A program made the position numbers and the translations under genes. A stretch of DNA of 64,000 nucleotides from Gammaproteobacteria bacterium (GTDB lineage Bacteria; Pseudomonadota; Gammaproteobacteria; Pseudomonadales; Pseudohongiellaceae). The stretch spans positions 61,338-125,337 of the forward strand of contig JAURCS010000002.1 in the NCBI GenBank assembly GCA_030828385.1, read 5' to 3'. The notes beneath the pieces are model-generated. The model searched no databases and was not told the origin of the DNA. It saw nothing but the letters and a program-made list of their open reading frames with translations. Below, piece by piece: positions 43,300 through 51,367 of this stretch; position 1 is the first letter of the stretch; every line of letters begins with the position of its first letter.

Positions 43300-44871
43300 T
43301 TAATCGCCAGCCAGCAAGTCATTTACCATGGCGATCATCGCTTCGCTTTGCAGCCTGTCTGCCCTGCCGCCTGCATTATTGGCAGTGGCTGCATCAAGCA
43401 GATTTTTCCCTTGATCATCCACCGCATGGATATCTGCGCCATGGTCAACCAACCAGGACACCACTGTCATCCAGTTTTGCTTGGTAGCGGCAAAGATCGG
43501 CGTCTGCCCCTGGCGATTCGTCATGGTAGACATCCGGGCAATGCGGGCATTATGACTTTGGGTATCGCTGACCCGACGGTTGATATCGGCGCCCGCTTCC
43601 AATAACACCTGCAGAACCGGGATTACCCTGTCTTCCCTGCCCGGCTCGAAAGTTCCGCGCAAAATACTGCGCCGGTTACCGAAACCCGCAGCCGCCATGA
43701 ACGGCGTAACCCCCATCACATTGGGCAGTTCCACATCAGCACCGAATTCCAGCAGCAGTCTCACCGCGTCCAGATCATGGGAATTGGCAGCCCGCAATAA
43801 CGGCGTCGCCCCGGTAGTGAGTTGATCATCCACAAAGCGGCCACTGTTACCACCACGGCCCGGTCGATGAAAATTTAACTGGGGATCAGGATTAACCCCG
43901 GCTTCCAGTAATTGCCGGGCAACATCAAGCGCTGTAACACTGATGCTGGCATTATCATCGCTACCGCGACCTGGCAGAGTATTCATATCAATAGCGATAT
44001 ACAGCGCAGTACGCCCCCACCAGTCCCATAGATGGGGATTAGCGCCCAGCTCCAGTAATAGTTTTGCTGTATCAAAATGCTGATTATCAATGGCAATCAT
44101 CAAGGCAGTAACCGCATCCGGCGATGGTTTATTGATATCTGCTCCAGCTTCCACAATAGCTTTGGCGCAATCAGTACAGCCAGTACGCGCCGCATAAAGT
44201 AAAGCGGTAAGACCACCGGTGGGCCGGTACTGGGCTCTCGGTTCCGAGGTGATCTGACTACCCCAGTCAAAGGCACTGGCCCGCACACTGACATCGGCAC
44301 CATGCTCCAGCAACAAGCGCGTCATTTCTCCATGGTTGTTTCCAGCAGCCCACATCAGGGGAGTCTGACCACGCCATTGCTCAAGCACATTTACCTCTGC
44401 GCCATATTTCAGCAACAGTTCAGCGACCTCTACTACCCCGGTACGCGCTGCCAGCATGAGAATAGTCTGGCCGTCAGCATTGGCAGCTTCAGGATCAGCC
44501 CCCGCCTGCAACAGCATATCTACCAGCACCACGTTACCCACCTTGACCGCTTCGGCAAGAGGACTGGAACCATAATTATTCATGATATTGGGATCCGCCT
44601 CTCTGGACAGCAAGGCTTCAGCGAGAGCAGGATCGACGTTGTAGACGGCCCACAATAAAGCCGTTGAGCCATCCCCCTGGCGCATGTTGACATCCGCACC
44701 GACACGAATCATTTCCAGCGCCTGCTCGCGCTCACCTTGCTGAATCAAATCCGGCAGAGAATCTGCAGCATTTGTTACGAAAGAAAGAGACAAGAGGCAA
44801 GAGGCAAGAGACAAGCAAGCCCCCTGCCTCGACATGAAAGTTTTAAAAAGTTGAATGGCTTTATTTCCCAT
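43300..44871 (-). CDS. Exported ankyrin-repeat protein 2 (module copy B)
   Basis: 523 residues. The signal peptide's hydrophobic core (LSLASCLLSLSFV, about 20-32) is encoded by a tandem heptanucleotide repeat. About ten ankyrin repeats follow ('DGSTALLWAVYNVDPALAEALLSREADPN', 'GQTPLMWAAGNNHGEMTRLLLEHGADV'). The insert 'SEPRAQYRPTGGLTALLYAARTGCTDCAKAIVEAGADI' carries the conserved CxxC. The C-terminal repeats include 'RQGQTPIFAATKQNWMTVVSWLVDHGADIHAV'. Its place after PSD and MBL genes matches copy C at 62135. Ankyrin repeats mediate protein binding; in the periplasm it may hold module parts together (inference). Confidence 0.92.
   Translation of the reverse strand: MGNKAIQLFKTFMSRQGACLSLASCLLSLSFVTNAADSLPDLIQQGEREQALEMIRVGADVNMRQGDGSTALLWAVYNVDPALAEALLSREADPNIMNNYGSSPLAEAVKVGNVVLVDMLLQAGADPEAANADGQTILMLAARTGVVEVAELLLKYGAEVNVLEQWRGQTPLMWAAGNNHGEMTRLLLEHGADVSVRASAFDWGSQITSEPRAQYRPTGGLTALLYAARTGCTDCAKAIVEAGADINKPSPDAVTALMIAIDNQHFDTAKLLLELGANPHLWDWWGRTALYIAIDMNTLPGRGSDDNASISVTALDVARQLLEAGVNPDPQLNFHRPGRGGNSGRFVDDQLTTGATPLLRAANSHDLDAVRLLLEFGADVELPNVMGVTPFMAAAGFGNRRSILRGTFEPGREDRVIPVLQVLLEAGADINRRVSDTQSHNARIARMSTMTNRQGQTPIFAATKQNWMTVVSWLVDHGADIHAVDDQGKNLLDAATANNAGGRADRLQSEAMIAMVNDLLAGD
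44781..44815 (-). repeat. Heptamers CTTGTCT/CTTGCCT inside the ankyrin 2 signal-peptide codons
   Basis: Read on the minus strand: CTTGTCT, CTTGCCT, CTTGCCT, CTTGTCT, CTTTCTT, at exact 7-base spacing. Seven is not a multiple of three, so any gain or loss of one unit would shift the frame just after the start. Confidence 0.78.
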
Positions 44872-44895
44872 AATGATTCTCTAAACCTGCCCCAC

Positions 44896-44958
44896 TTTTA
44901 TCTTTTATCTTTTATCTTTTATCCTGCACCCTGCATCCTGCATCCTGCATCCTGCATC
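44896..44958. repeat. Nine-unit heptamer array (TTTTATC x4, CTGCAYC x5)
   Basis: Four TTTTATC units (44896-44923) and then CTGCACC plus four CTGCATC units (44924-44958). The array fills most of the 91-bp gap between the MBL stop and the ankyrin start, so its length sets the spacing upstream of the ankyrin ribosome site. Confidence 0.85.
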
Positions 44959-44962
44959 TTTG

Positions 44963-45904
44963 TTAAACAATATTTGGCTCAAGTTTATTATGATGCGCCC
45001 ACAAGCCTTTATGCGCGTCATACAAAAACCTGTAGGGATCATCAAAGCGTCTTGGCAGCTTATCCATCACGCCACTGGCCAGGGAATCCTGCGCATCAAA
45101 GCCCATACGAATCTGATCAACCAGGGTTTCATACAGAAACTGCATAAGATCTCGCTCTGACTCGACATAGGCCCTGCTTACACTGGCAGAGCCATAGGAC
45201 GGTACAAATTGCGTATCGGTATCACTGATATCCAGTAGCAGATTCAGCGCATCCACCCTGCCGCCAATCCAGCCACCACTAAACCAGTCAAAATCCGGGT
45301 CAATGCCGGGCGAGATGACATCACCTGCAGCGATGATATTGGCGTTGCCAAAGTGGACATAGATATCGCCATCGGTATGGGCGAGCTCCAGGTAACCATA
45401 AGCAATTTCTTCATCGGCTTCCTTCATCTCACCCTGCGTATAAAAAGTGTTGCGGGGATGAGCTGCTGTCGGCATGGCAGGCTGATACCTGTCTTCTTCA
45501 AACAGATAATAGTCTGTCGCCAGATGCAGCCTGGTTTTTTCATGGGCAATGATGTTGGCGCCCTCACCAGCAAAATAGGCATTGCCACCCACCTGATCCT
45601 GATGCCAATGACTGTTAAACAAAGTCTTCACTCTGACCCCGTCACCATAGCTGTTCACTACTTCCTGCAATGACCCGGTGGCATTCATGGCGCCACTGTC
45701 TACCAGGATGAGACCATCATCGGCCTGAAAAACCAGCACATTTGCGCCAACGCCGTTGATAACCGACACTCTCTCACTCAGTGGTGTTACTGCGTAGGCC
45801 AGAGCCGCGCCCGATATGCCTGGCACAAGCATAGCACCGAGCACCGTCGCAGATCTGGCCATAAACAGACGACGATTCGAGTTTAAAAAATGCTTTCCAG
45901 TCAT
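44963..45904 (-). CDS. Tat-exported MBL-fold protein with altered metal site (module copy B)
   Basis: 313 residues. The N-terminus has a twin-arginine motif (NRRLFMARSATVLGA), so folded, possibly metal-loaded, export is expected. Site-1 ligands are kept: H99-W-H101 and H176 (LAHTDGD); D103 and D195 (AAGDVIS) also remain. The usual His after D103 is Gln104, and the usual PGHG His is Tyr237 (PSYG), so a second metal site is impaired. It may be a mononuclear enzyme or binding protein. It starts 3 bp after the PSD diheme gene, so it is translationally coupled, and is followed by the ankyrin gene. Confidence 0.9.
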   Translation of the reverse strand: MTGKHFLNSNRRLFMARSATVLGAMLVPGISGAALAYAVTPLSERVSVINGVGANVLVFQADDGLILVDSGAMNATGSLQEVVNSYGDGVRVKTLFNSHWHQDQVGGNAYFAGEGANIIAHEKTRLHLATDYYLFEEDRYQPAMPTAAHPRNTFYTQGEMKEADEEIAYGYLELAHTDGDIYVHFGNANIIAAGDVISPGIDPDFDWFSGGWIGGRVDALNLLLDISDTDTQFVPSYGSASVSRAYVESERDLMQFLYETLVDQIRMGFDAQDSLASGVMDKLPRRFDDPYRFLYDAHKGLWAHHNKLEPNIV

Positions 45905-45907
45905 TGC

Positions 45908-48349
45908 CTACTCCCCGCTCGCAATGGCAACCTGCGTTGCCTTTTCAGTTTCATCATGGGGTAGTGCCTGCATGCGAAACGCGTCGCTGTTCACAATACC
46001 CATCACCAGGGAAGAAAGTGTGTAGTCATCATTTGCTGCATTACGAACAATGGCGCGTACCTGGGGCATATCGAAATACTCAAGTTCGCGGTTGATGGCA
46101 TACATCATCAGTTTTTCTGTGATGGCCTGGGCAAATTGTGCCGGCCTGCTGGCCAACTCATTGCGCAACTCAATAACACCGTTAATAGCTGTGCCATTAG
46201 GCAGTACAGTCCTTGCATCTATGGGCGCATCAGCAAGACTGTCAATGTCGCGCCACCTGCCAGTGACACTGAAGTTTTCCAGCGCCAGTCCGATAGGATC
46301 GATAACTCCATGGCACTGATTACAACCGGGTTTTGATCTGTGCTGCTCAAGACGGGCACGCACTGTGGTTGGTTTCTGCCCTTCAGGCACGGACAGATCT
46401 GTCTCTACATTCGGAGGTGGTGGTGCTGGTGGCGTACCCATCAGTTTTTCCAGCACCCAGGCACCACGCAACACCGGGGAGGTTCTGTCACCGTAGGAAG
46501 TTCTTAACAGCGTAGCTCCTTTACCGAGAATTCCAAAACGTCTTTCATCGGTCAAAGTAACTTTTCTGAACTGACTGCCATGGACACCTTCAATACCATA
46601 ATGACGAGCCAGCGCTTCATTCAGGAAAGTGTAATCTGCCTGCAGTAATTCAATTACCGGGCGATCCTCCAACAGCACACTGGACAGGAACAGAGCGAGC
46701 TCACGGCTGAAATAATCAAACATCTTCTCATCGAAACCGGGAAACAGGCCCGGATCCGGCTCAATCACTGTCAGCTCATCCAGGTTCAGCCATTTCCGGG
46801 CAAAACTGTTGACCAGATGCTGCGCACGGGAATCAGCCAGCATGCGCGAAACCTGTGCTGTTATAACTTCCTCGTTATCAAGTGCGCCCGCTTCCGCCAG
46901 TTCCAGCAAGGGGGTATCCGGCCCCTGACCCCAGAGGAAAAAGGACAGCCTGGATGCCAGCTCCAGATCACTGAGAGCAAAAACCCTGGCATCGCCAATG
47001 TCGCGCAGGGGTGAAATTCCCCGATAAAGAAAATCCGGACTGGCAAGAATGGCCGCAACCATCTGCTCAACGCCTTCATCAAACCCACCGGGACCTTCAC
47101 GGCCCATCTCAAAAAACGGCAACAACAGATCCAGATCCTCCCGGGTCACTGGCCGGCGATAGGCACGATGGGCCAATTGCTCCGCGATACGGGTAGCGCA
47201 GGGTATTTCTTGCGCCTCGTTTTCTGGCTGGCAAACAAAAATCCTGGCCCGGCTTTCAGTCATGGATATGCCACTGGCATTGAAGGGACCATTGATCTCA
47301 ATACCATCCAGCAGCCTTGGCACCCTCAGTGAACCGGTAAAAGCAAAGCCACCATAGGGGGTAAAACCACCAATCAACTCGTCGGTCTCAACACGGGCAC
47401 GCTCAATAAAGGTGACAACAATTTCATGTACTCCTGCTTTCACATCCAGCGGAATATCCTTGAAGCGTTCCATAATAAGGTTACTGGCCGGAGCGCCGCC
47501 TTTGTTAACCAGAGCAAAATCTTCAGGCCCGCCTATGTTTTCACTGAACACTTCAACGCCGGCTACCAGCACTACCAGTGTCTGTTCAGTTTCTATAGAG
47601 CGCGGATACAGGCCAACATCAAGATCGAGAATATTGAGCCGGTATTCACCATCGGCAGGAAAATTGTGAGTGACCTTGATCCCGCCACGCGTACCCAGAG
47701 GAAAACCTTCCTCATAAGTATCCTGATCGCCACTGATCACCTGGTAATAGGCATTGGCAACTTTGGGCACCGGCTGGCCTACCGCCATTTTCGCGACTGC
47801 CCGGGCCACATTAATATACTGCTCCAGAAATGATGGCGAAACACTCAGTGCGGCAGCAATATTGTCAAAGCCGTCTACTTCAATATCCATGGGCAGGTAA
47901 TCGGCAGCATTGATTTCAATACCCAGCAATTCCCTTACCGCAATGGCATATTCTGTTCGGTTCAGTCGCTGTACCGGGACATGTCCCGCCATGGCATCAT
48001 GGTCAAGGCTAATAGCCTCATCGAGATTGCTTTCCATCCAGGCAACAAAGCCGTCGATTACTTCCTGGTCCGGCTGCTCACTGCCAGGGGGAGGCATCAG
48101 GCGTCCGCGCAGTTTTCGCACAGCGGCCTCCCAGACCGGAGCTTCTCCGGCTACGTTCTCCAGGGACATCAAGTCAAATGCAACACTGCCAGCCCAGTCT
48201 TCACTGTTATGGCAATCACTGCAGTAAGTGTTCAGCAGGGCCTCATGTTGCCCGGGTATCAGACTTGCATCAGTAATGGCTGATTGCTGCGCCAACCCCT
48301 GTGACAAGAAGCCAAGCCAGAGCATAAATAGTAGTATCGATCGTTTCAT
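45908..48349 (-). CDS. Diheme PSCyt/PSD-family exported protein, copy B
   Basis: 813 residues with a cleavable signal (LGFLSQGLAQ). CxxCH motif 1 is C43-S-D-C-H47. DUF1587 follows (LNRTEYAIAVRELLGIEIN), then a carbohydrate-binding-like middle part, DUF1595 (AHRAYRRPVTREDLDLLLPFF), DUF1592 (ELASRLSFFLWGQGPD), DUF1588 (TSYGDRTSPVLRGAWVLEKLMGTPPAPPPPNVE) with motif 2 C676-N-Q-C-H680, and DUF1585. It probably carries two hemes c in the periplasm. It is the first gene of module copy B, ahead of MBL and ankyrin genes; this copy has no DUF1552 gene in line. Much closer to copy C than to copy A by eye. Confidence 0.94.
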   Translation of the reverse strand: MKRSILLFMLWLGFLSQGLAQQSAITDASLIPGQHEALLNTYCSDCHNSEDWAGSVAFDLMSLENVAGEAPVWEAAVRKLRGRLMPPPGSEQPDQEVIDGFVAWMESNLDEAISLDHDAMAGHVPVQRLNRTEYAIAVRELLGIEINAADYLPMDIEVDGFDNIAAALSVSPSFLEQYINVARAVAKMAVGQPVPKVANAYYQVISGDQDTYEEGFPLGTRGGIKVTHNFPADGEYRLNILDLDVGLYPRSIETEQTLVVLVAGVEVFSENIGGPEDFALVNKGGAPASNLIMERFKDIPLDVKAGVHEIVVTFIERARVETDELIGGFTPYGGFAFTGSLRVPRLLDGIEINGPFNASGISMTESRARIFVCQPENEAQEIPCATRIAEQLAHRAYRRPVTREDLDLLLPFFEMGREGPGGFDEGVEQMVAAILASPDFLYRGISPLRDIGDARVFALSDLELASRLSFFLWGQGPDTPLLELAEAGALDNEEVITAQVSRMLADSRAQHLVNSFARKWLNLDELTVIEPDPGLFPGFDEKMFDYFSRELALFLSSVLLEDRPVIELLQADYTFLNEALARHYGIEGVHGSQFRKVTLTDERRFGILGKGATLLRTSYGDRTSPVLRGAWVLEKLMGTPPAPPPPNVETDLSVPEGQKPTTVRARLEQHRSKPGCNQCHGVIDPIGLALENFSVTGRWRDIDSLADAPIDARTVLPNGTAINGVIELRNELASRPAQFAQAITEKLMMYAINRELEYFDMPQVRAIVRNAANDDYTLSSLVMGIVNSDAFRMQALPHDETEKATQVAIASGE

Positions 48350-48673
48350 GTGAATCAGTTAACCTGTAAAAAACGGATGCTTGCTGCAGTCATAATTGCT
48401 TTGGAAGATTCTAGCAAAAGGGGAGCTAATATACTTGCTCCAGGTCATCAGAATATGTCAATAGACTTTTCCAAACACGAAGGATTAATCAAATACACTG
48501 TGAGCCGGACAATTCAGCAGCGGGGCGTCGTGGAAAACATGCTGTACAAGCCGACAAGGCTTCTACATAATTGAAAATACCTAACAGAATTAACTGCTTG
48601 CAATCAGAACATCTGTAAATTCGATTATAAAGTTACGGGACGGTTAAAGCGTTATTGCAACAGGGGAAGGCAC
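48350..48673. other. Intergenic region upstream of module copy B
   Basis: 324 bp between divergent genes. It has a small inverted repeat GGAGC (48423-48427)/GCTCC (48438-48442). A 74-codon frame from 48350 has no recognisable content and is probably chance. Promoters of both sides must lie here but are not clear. Confidence 0.3.
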
Positions 48674-49264
48674 TTGATCAAAGCGCCACATCAACAAAGA
48701 TTACTTTTTTACTGCCTGGCTGCAGCACTCCCCCTGTTTCTGGTCGCCTCTCTTTTCAACTACAGCCTGCTCAGGGGAGAAGGCCATTATCTATTTGGCA
48801 GCAACCTGGAAATTCTTGGCTACCTTATCCAGGCAGAGTTCCTGGCGGTGGCAAGTGGCATCCTGATCCTGATTCCCCTGCTGGTGCGGTCAACCCTGAA
48901 GTACATCCGCTGGTTTTTGTTTGCAGTTTTTGTATGCCTGGCATTGGGCTTTGCCTGGCTCGCCCATGAGATTGATGGTCGTGCCGGCATGCTGTGTTAT
49001 GCCCTGCTGGTCTTTGTTTCCTATGGCGGGGGAACCTTGCTGGTTTTTGACTGGTATGCCGGAGCTACGCGTACTTTTTTATCTTTGCTACGCTGGTCAA
49101 TGGGTATTTTTATCTACGTAAGCCTGCAGCTGTCATTCAATCTTGAAAGCAATATCAGTATCTGGAAAAACACGCGTACTGTTATTCCTTTTGGCGCATC
49201 GTATTTTTATATTCTGAGTGTGCTTGAGCTTATCCTTTACACGCCATTGACCTACTATCTTTAG
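48674..49264 (+). CDS. Integral membrane protein of unknown family
   Basis: 196 residues. The start is TTG 48674, backed by AGGGGAAGG just upstream. About six hydrophobic segments run through the chain (LLFYCLAAALPLFLVASLF; LGYLIQAEFLAVASGILILIPLLV; WFLFAVFVCLALGFAWL; LCYALLVFVSYGGGTLLVFDW; a further pair near the C-end). I recognise no domain or motif. It precedes RidA and MFS genes on the same strand, with 110 bp to RidA, so it need not be in their operon. Confidence 0.75.
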   Translation: MIKAPHQQRLLFYCLAAALPLFLVASLFNYSLLRGEGHYLFGSNLEILGYLIQAEFLAVASGILILIPLLVRSTLKYIRWFLFAVFVCLALGFAWLAHEIDGRAGMLCYALLVFVSYGGGTLLVFDWYAGATRTFLSLLRWSMGIFIYVSLQLSFNLESNISIWKNTRTVIPFGASYFYILSVLELILYTPLTYYL

Positions 49265-49374
49265 AAGAAACATAATGAGAACAGGCTCTTGGGCACGGGA
49301 TAGACCAGATGCTGGATGCGAAAATCAGGACAGAAACATAAAATCCTGCCCCTTTATACAATAAGGCTCTTACT

Positions 49375-49770
49375 ATGAAGCGAGAAATTATCAATCCCTG
49401 GACCTGGCAGGAAGCACTGGGCTTTGTTCACGGGAATAAAGTCAGCGATGTTGAATCCACTTTTTATCTGGCCGGTCAGACTTCCTGCGATGATAATGGC
49501 CATAGTCTTTTCCCGGGCGACATGGAAAAACAGATTGACCAGGTACTCAACAATATCGCGATTATTCTGCAACAGGGAGGTATGGATTTTACCAATGTCG
49601 TGCGCCTGAATATTTATACCGTGGACATGGAGAAAATGATGCAGGCGCATGATCATATGACCAGTAACCTCAAACAGAGAGGCTGCCAGCACACCGGCTG
49701 TCTGCTTGGCGTTACCGCTCTCGCCTCTCCCGATGCCCTGGTAGAAATAGAAATCACCGCTGTTAAATAA
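49375..49770 (+). CDS. RidA/YjgF-family protein
   Basis: 131 residues. RidA features: 'FYLAGQTSCDDNGHSLFPGDMEKQIDQVLNNIAIILQQGGMDFTNVVRLNIYTVDM' with the conserved Arg, and 'LLGVTALASPDALVEIEITA'. RidA proteins hydrolyse reactive enamine/imine intermediates; this one belongs to a less well studied subgroup because the C-terminal Arg-containing motif of true RidA is not exact. Cytoplasmic. The gene lies 51 bp before an MFS exporter gene. Confidence 0.9.
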   Translation: MKREIINPWTWQEALGFVHGNKVSDVESTFYLAGQTSCDDNGHSLFPGDMEKQIDQVLNNIAIILQQGGMDFTNVVRLNIYTVDMEKMMQAHDHMTSNLKQRGCQHTGCLLGVTALASPDALVEIEITAVK

Positions 49771-49821
49771 TTTACCCCGGCAAAGCGCCAAACACTTTAT
49801 TACGCAAAGAAACCTCTGTTG

Positions 49822-51030
49822 ATGGCTGACCGTACTTTTATTTTCTACCTGTCTGCCAGGGTATTGATTGCCGTGTGCAGCAGCATGCTATCCGTTGCTA
49901 TTGGCTATCATATATACCTGCTTACCGGAAATCCCTTTGATCTGGCCCTGGTAGGCCTGATGCAAATACTGCCAATGATCCTGTTGTTTATCTTTAGTGG
50001 CTGGGCGGTAGATCATTTCCCACGCAAAAAAATACTCATCAGCTGCGCCTTTGTCGAAGCCATTGTCTACATTGGCCTTGCTATCAGCATGAACAGCGAC
50101 GAACTTAATCGAGGCGTTATCTTTTCCCTGATTTTCCTGCATGGCTGTGCACGGGCGTTCTACTCTCCTGCCTCGCAAGCCATCCTGCCAAACATTGTCA
50201 GCAGTGATTATTTATCCCGGGCTGTGGCTATTACCAGTTCAGTCTGGACCACGGCACAGACAATCGGTCCTTTTGCTGCCGGCCTGCTGATTGCCCTGAT
50301 TGACTTCAAGACCTATTGGGCACTGGTTGCCTTATCCACATCCGGGGCCTGCATGTTTATCCTTCTGCCAACCTTGCCTGCCAGCAAACCATTAGGGCGA
50401 GGGCTGAAACCTCTGCTAAATGGCATTCGTTACGTAATGGCCAATCCGATTGTGCTACCAAGTATTTCGCTGGATCTATTAATTGTATTTCTGGGCAGCG
50501 TGATGGCACTACTGCCGGTGTATACCATTGATGTATTAAAGGTAGGACCGGAAACCCTTGGCCTGTTAAGAGCGATGCCGGCACTGGGAGGCGTCATGAT
50601 GGGACTACTAATGGCGAGGCTACCTCCCATGCGAAAAGCGGGAAAGCTGCTGTTCATCTCCCTGGGTATCTTTGCCGCCTCGGTGCTTGCCTTTGCGCTG
50701 TCCTCCACACTGTGGATAAGTCTGGCGGCACTGTGGGTCTATGGGGCATCGGATATGGTGAGCGTCAATATTCGTACTACACTGATCCAGTTCGCTACCC
50801 CGGATGAATTGCGTGGCAGGGTCAGTGCTGTAAACATGCTGTTTATCGGCGTATCAAATGAAATGGGCGACTTCAGGGCAGGCTCCATCGCTGCCGTATT
50901 CGGCCCTGTAACAACAGTATTGGCGGGTGCCGGCATGGCCTTTGTGGTTGCTCTTGGCGGCTACATGGTTTTTCCCAAACTACGTCAGCTGGACAAGCTT
51001 ACTGATGCAGAAATCAAGCAGTCAGGTTAA
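49822..51030 (+). CDS. MFS transporter of the EntS/DHA3 type
   Basis: 402 residues from ATG 49822 (a TTG at 49819 is in frame). About twelve membrane segments, with the loop motif 'GWAVDHFPRKKILISCAFVEAIVYIGLA', 'HGCARAFYSPASQAILPNIVSSDYLSRAVAITSSVWTTAQTIGPFAAGLLI', and 'IQFATPDELRGRVSAVNMLFIGVSNEMGDFRAGSIAAVFG'. This is the pattern of the EntS/macrolide-efflux (DHA3) group; some export siderophores, but no siderophore genes are seen here. Inner membrane. The acylphosphatase gene follows after 7 bp. Confidence 0.92.
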   Translation: MADRTFIFYLSARVLIAVCSSMLSVAIGYHIYLLTGNPFDLALVGLMQILPMILLFIFSGWAVDHFPRKKILISCAFVEAIVYIGLAISMNSDELNRGVIFSLIFLHGCARAFYSPASQAILPNIVSSDYLSRAVAITSSVWTTAQTIGPFAAGLLIALIDFKTYWALVALSTSGACMFILLPTLPASKPLGRGLKPLLNGIRYVMANPIVLPSISLDLLIVFLGSVMALLPVYTIDVLKVGPETLGLLRAMPALGGVMMGLLMARLPPMRKAGKLLFISLGIFAASVLAFALSSTLWISLAALWVYGASDMVSVNIRTTLIQFATPDELRGRVSAVNMLFIGVSNEMGDFRAGSIAAVFGPVTTVLAGAGMAFVVALGGYMVFPKLRQLDKLTDAEIKQSG

Positions 51031-51037
51031 TCCATTA

Positions 51038-51307
51038 ATGAAGCATATTAATGTCACCGTCAGTGGTCGGGTCCAGGGCGTTTATTTTAGAGCTTCCACA
51101 AAGAAAGAAGCTGATGCCCTGGGTATCAAAGGCTTTGTTCAAAACCAGCCCGATGGCAGTGTCTATCTTGAAGCTGAAGCTAATGAAAACACGCTTGAGT
51201 TATTTTTGACCTGGTTGAAAATTGGCCCCGCTACAGCCCGGGTAGATAACCTGAAAATTGAAGACAGCGATTGTAAATATTTTGAAGGATTTATTATAAG
51301 CCATTAA
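51038..51307 (+). CDS. acyP: Acylphosphatase
   Basis: 89 residues from ATG 51038; the frame extends further upstream but that part overlaps the MFS gene and is not family-like. Catalytic Arg18 (SGRVQGVYFRAST) and Asn36 (GFVQNQPDGSV) are both present. It hydrolyses acyl phosphates such as carbamoyl or acetyl phosphate in the cytoplasm. It is at the end of the RidA-MFS run and convergent with the MBL/cNMP gene. Confidence 0.94.
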   Translation: MKHINVTVSGRVQGVYFRASTKKEADALGIKGFVQNQPDGSVYLEAEANENTLELFLTWLKIGPATARVDNLKIEDSDCKYFEGFIISH

Positions 51308-51339
51308 ACAAACAGCAGCATTGCCGACTCGACGTTTTG

Positions 51340-51367
51340 CTTGAGACTTGCAACTTGTAACTTGCGA
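51340..51367. repeat. CTTGNNN heptamers, four units
   Basis: CTTGAGA, CTTGCAA, CTTGTAA and CTTGCGA at 7-base spacing, ending at the stop codon of the convergent MBL/cNMP gene (51368). The next bases form CGACTA-tt-TAGTCG (51364-51377), like the hairpin at 34890-34912. Confidence 0.75.

Noticed and set aside
48350-48574. 74-codon frame upstream of module copy B
   Set aside because: No ribosome site, no recognisable motif, and it lies in the likely promoter region.
49354-49791. 145-codon open frame antisense to RidA
   Set aside because: Covers RidA exactly; composition follows from the RidA codons.
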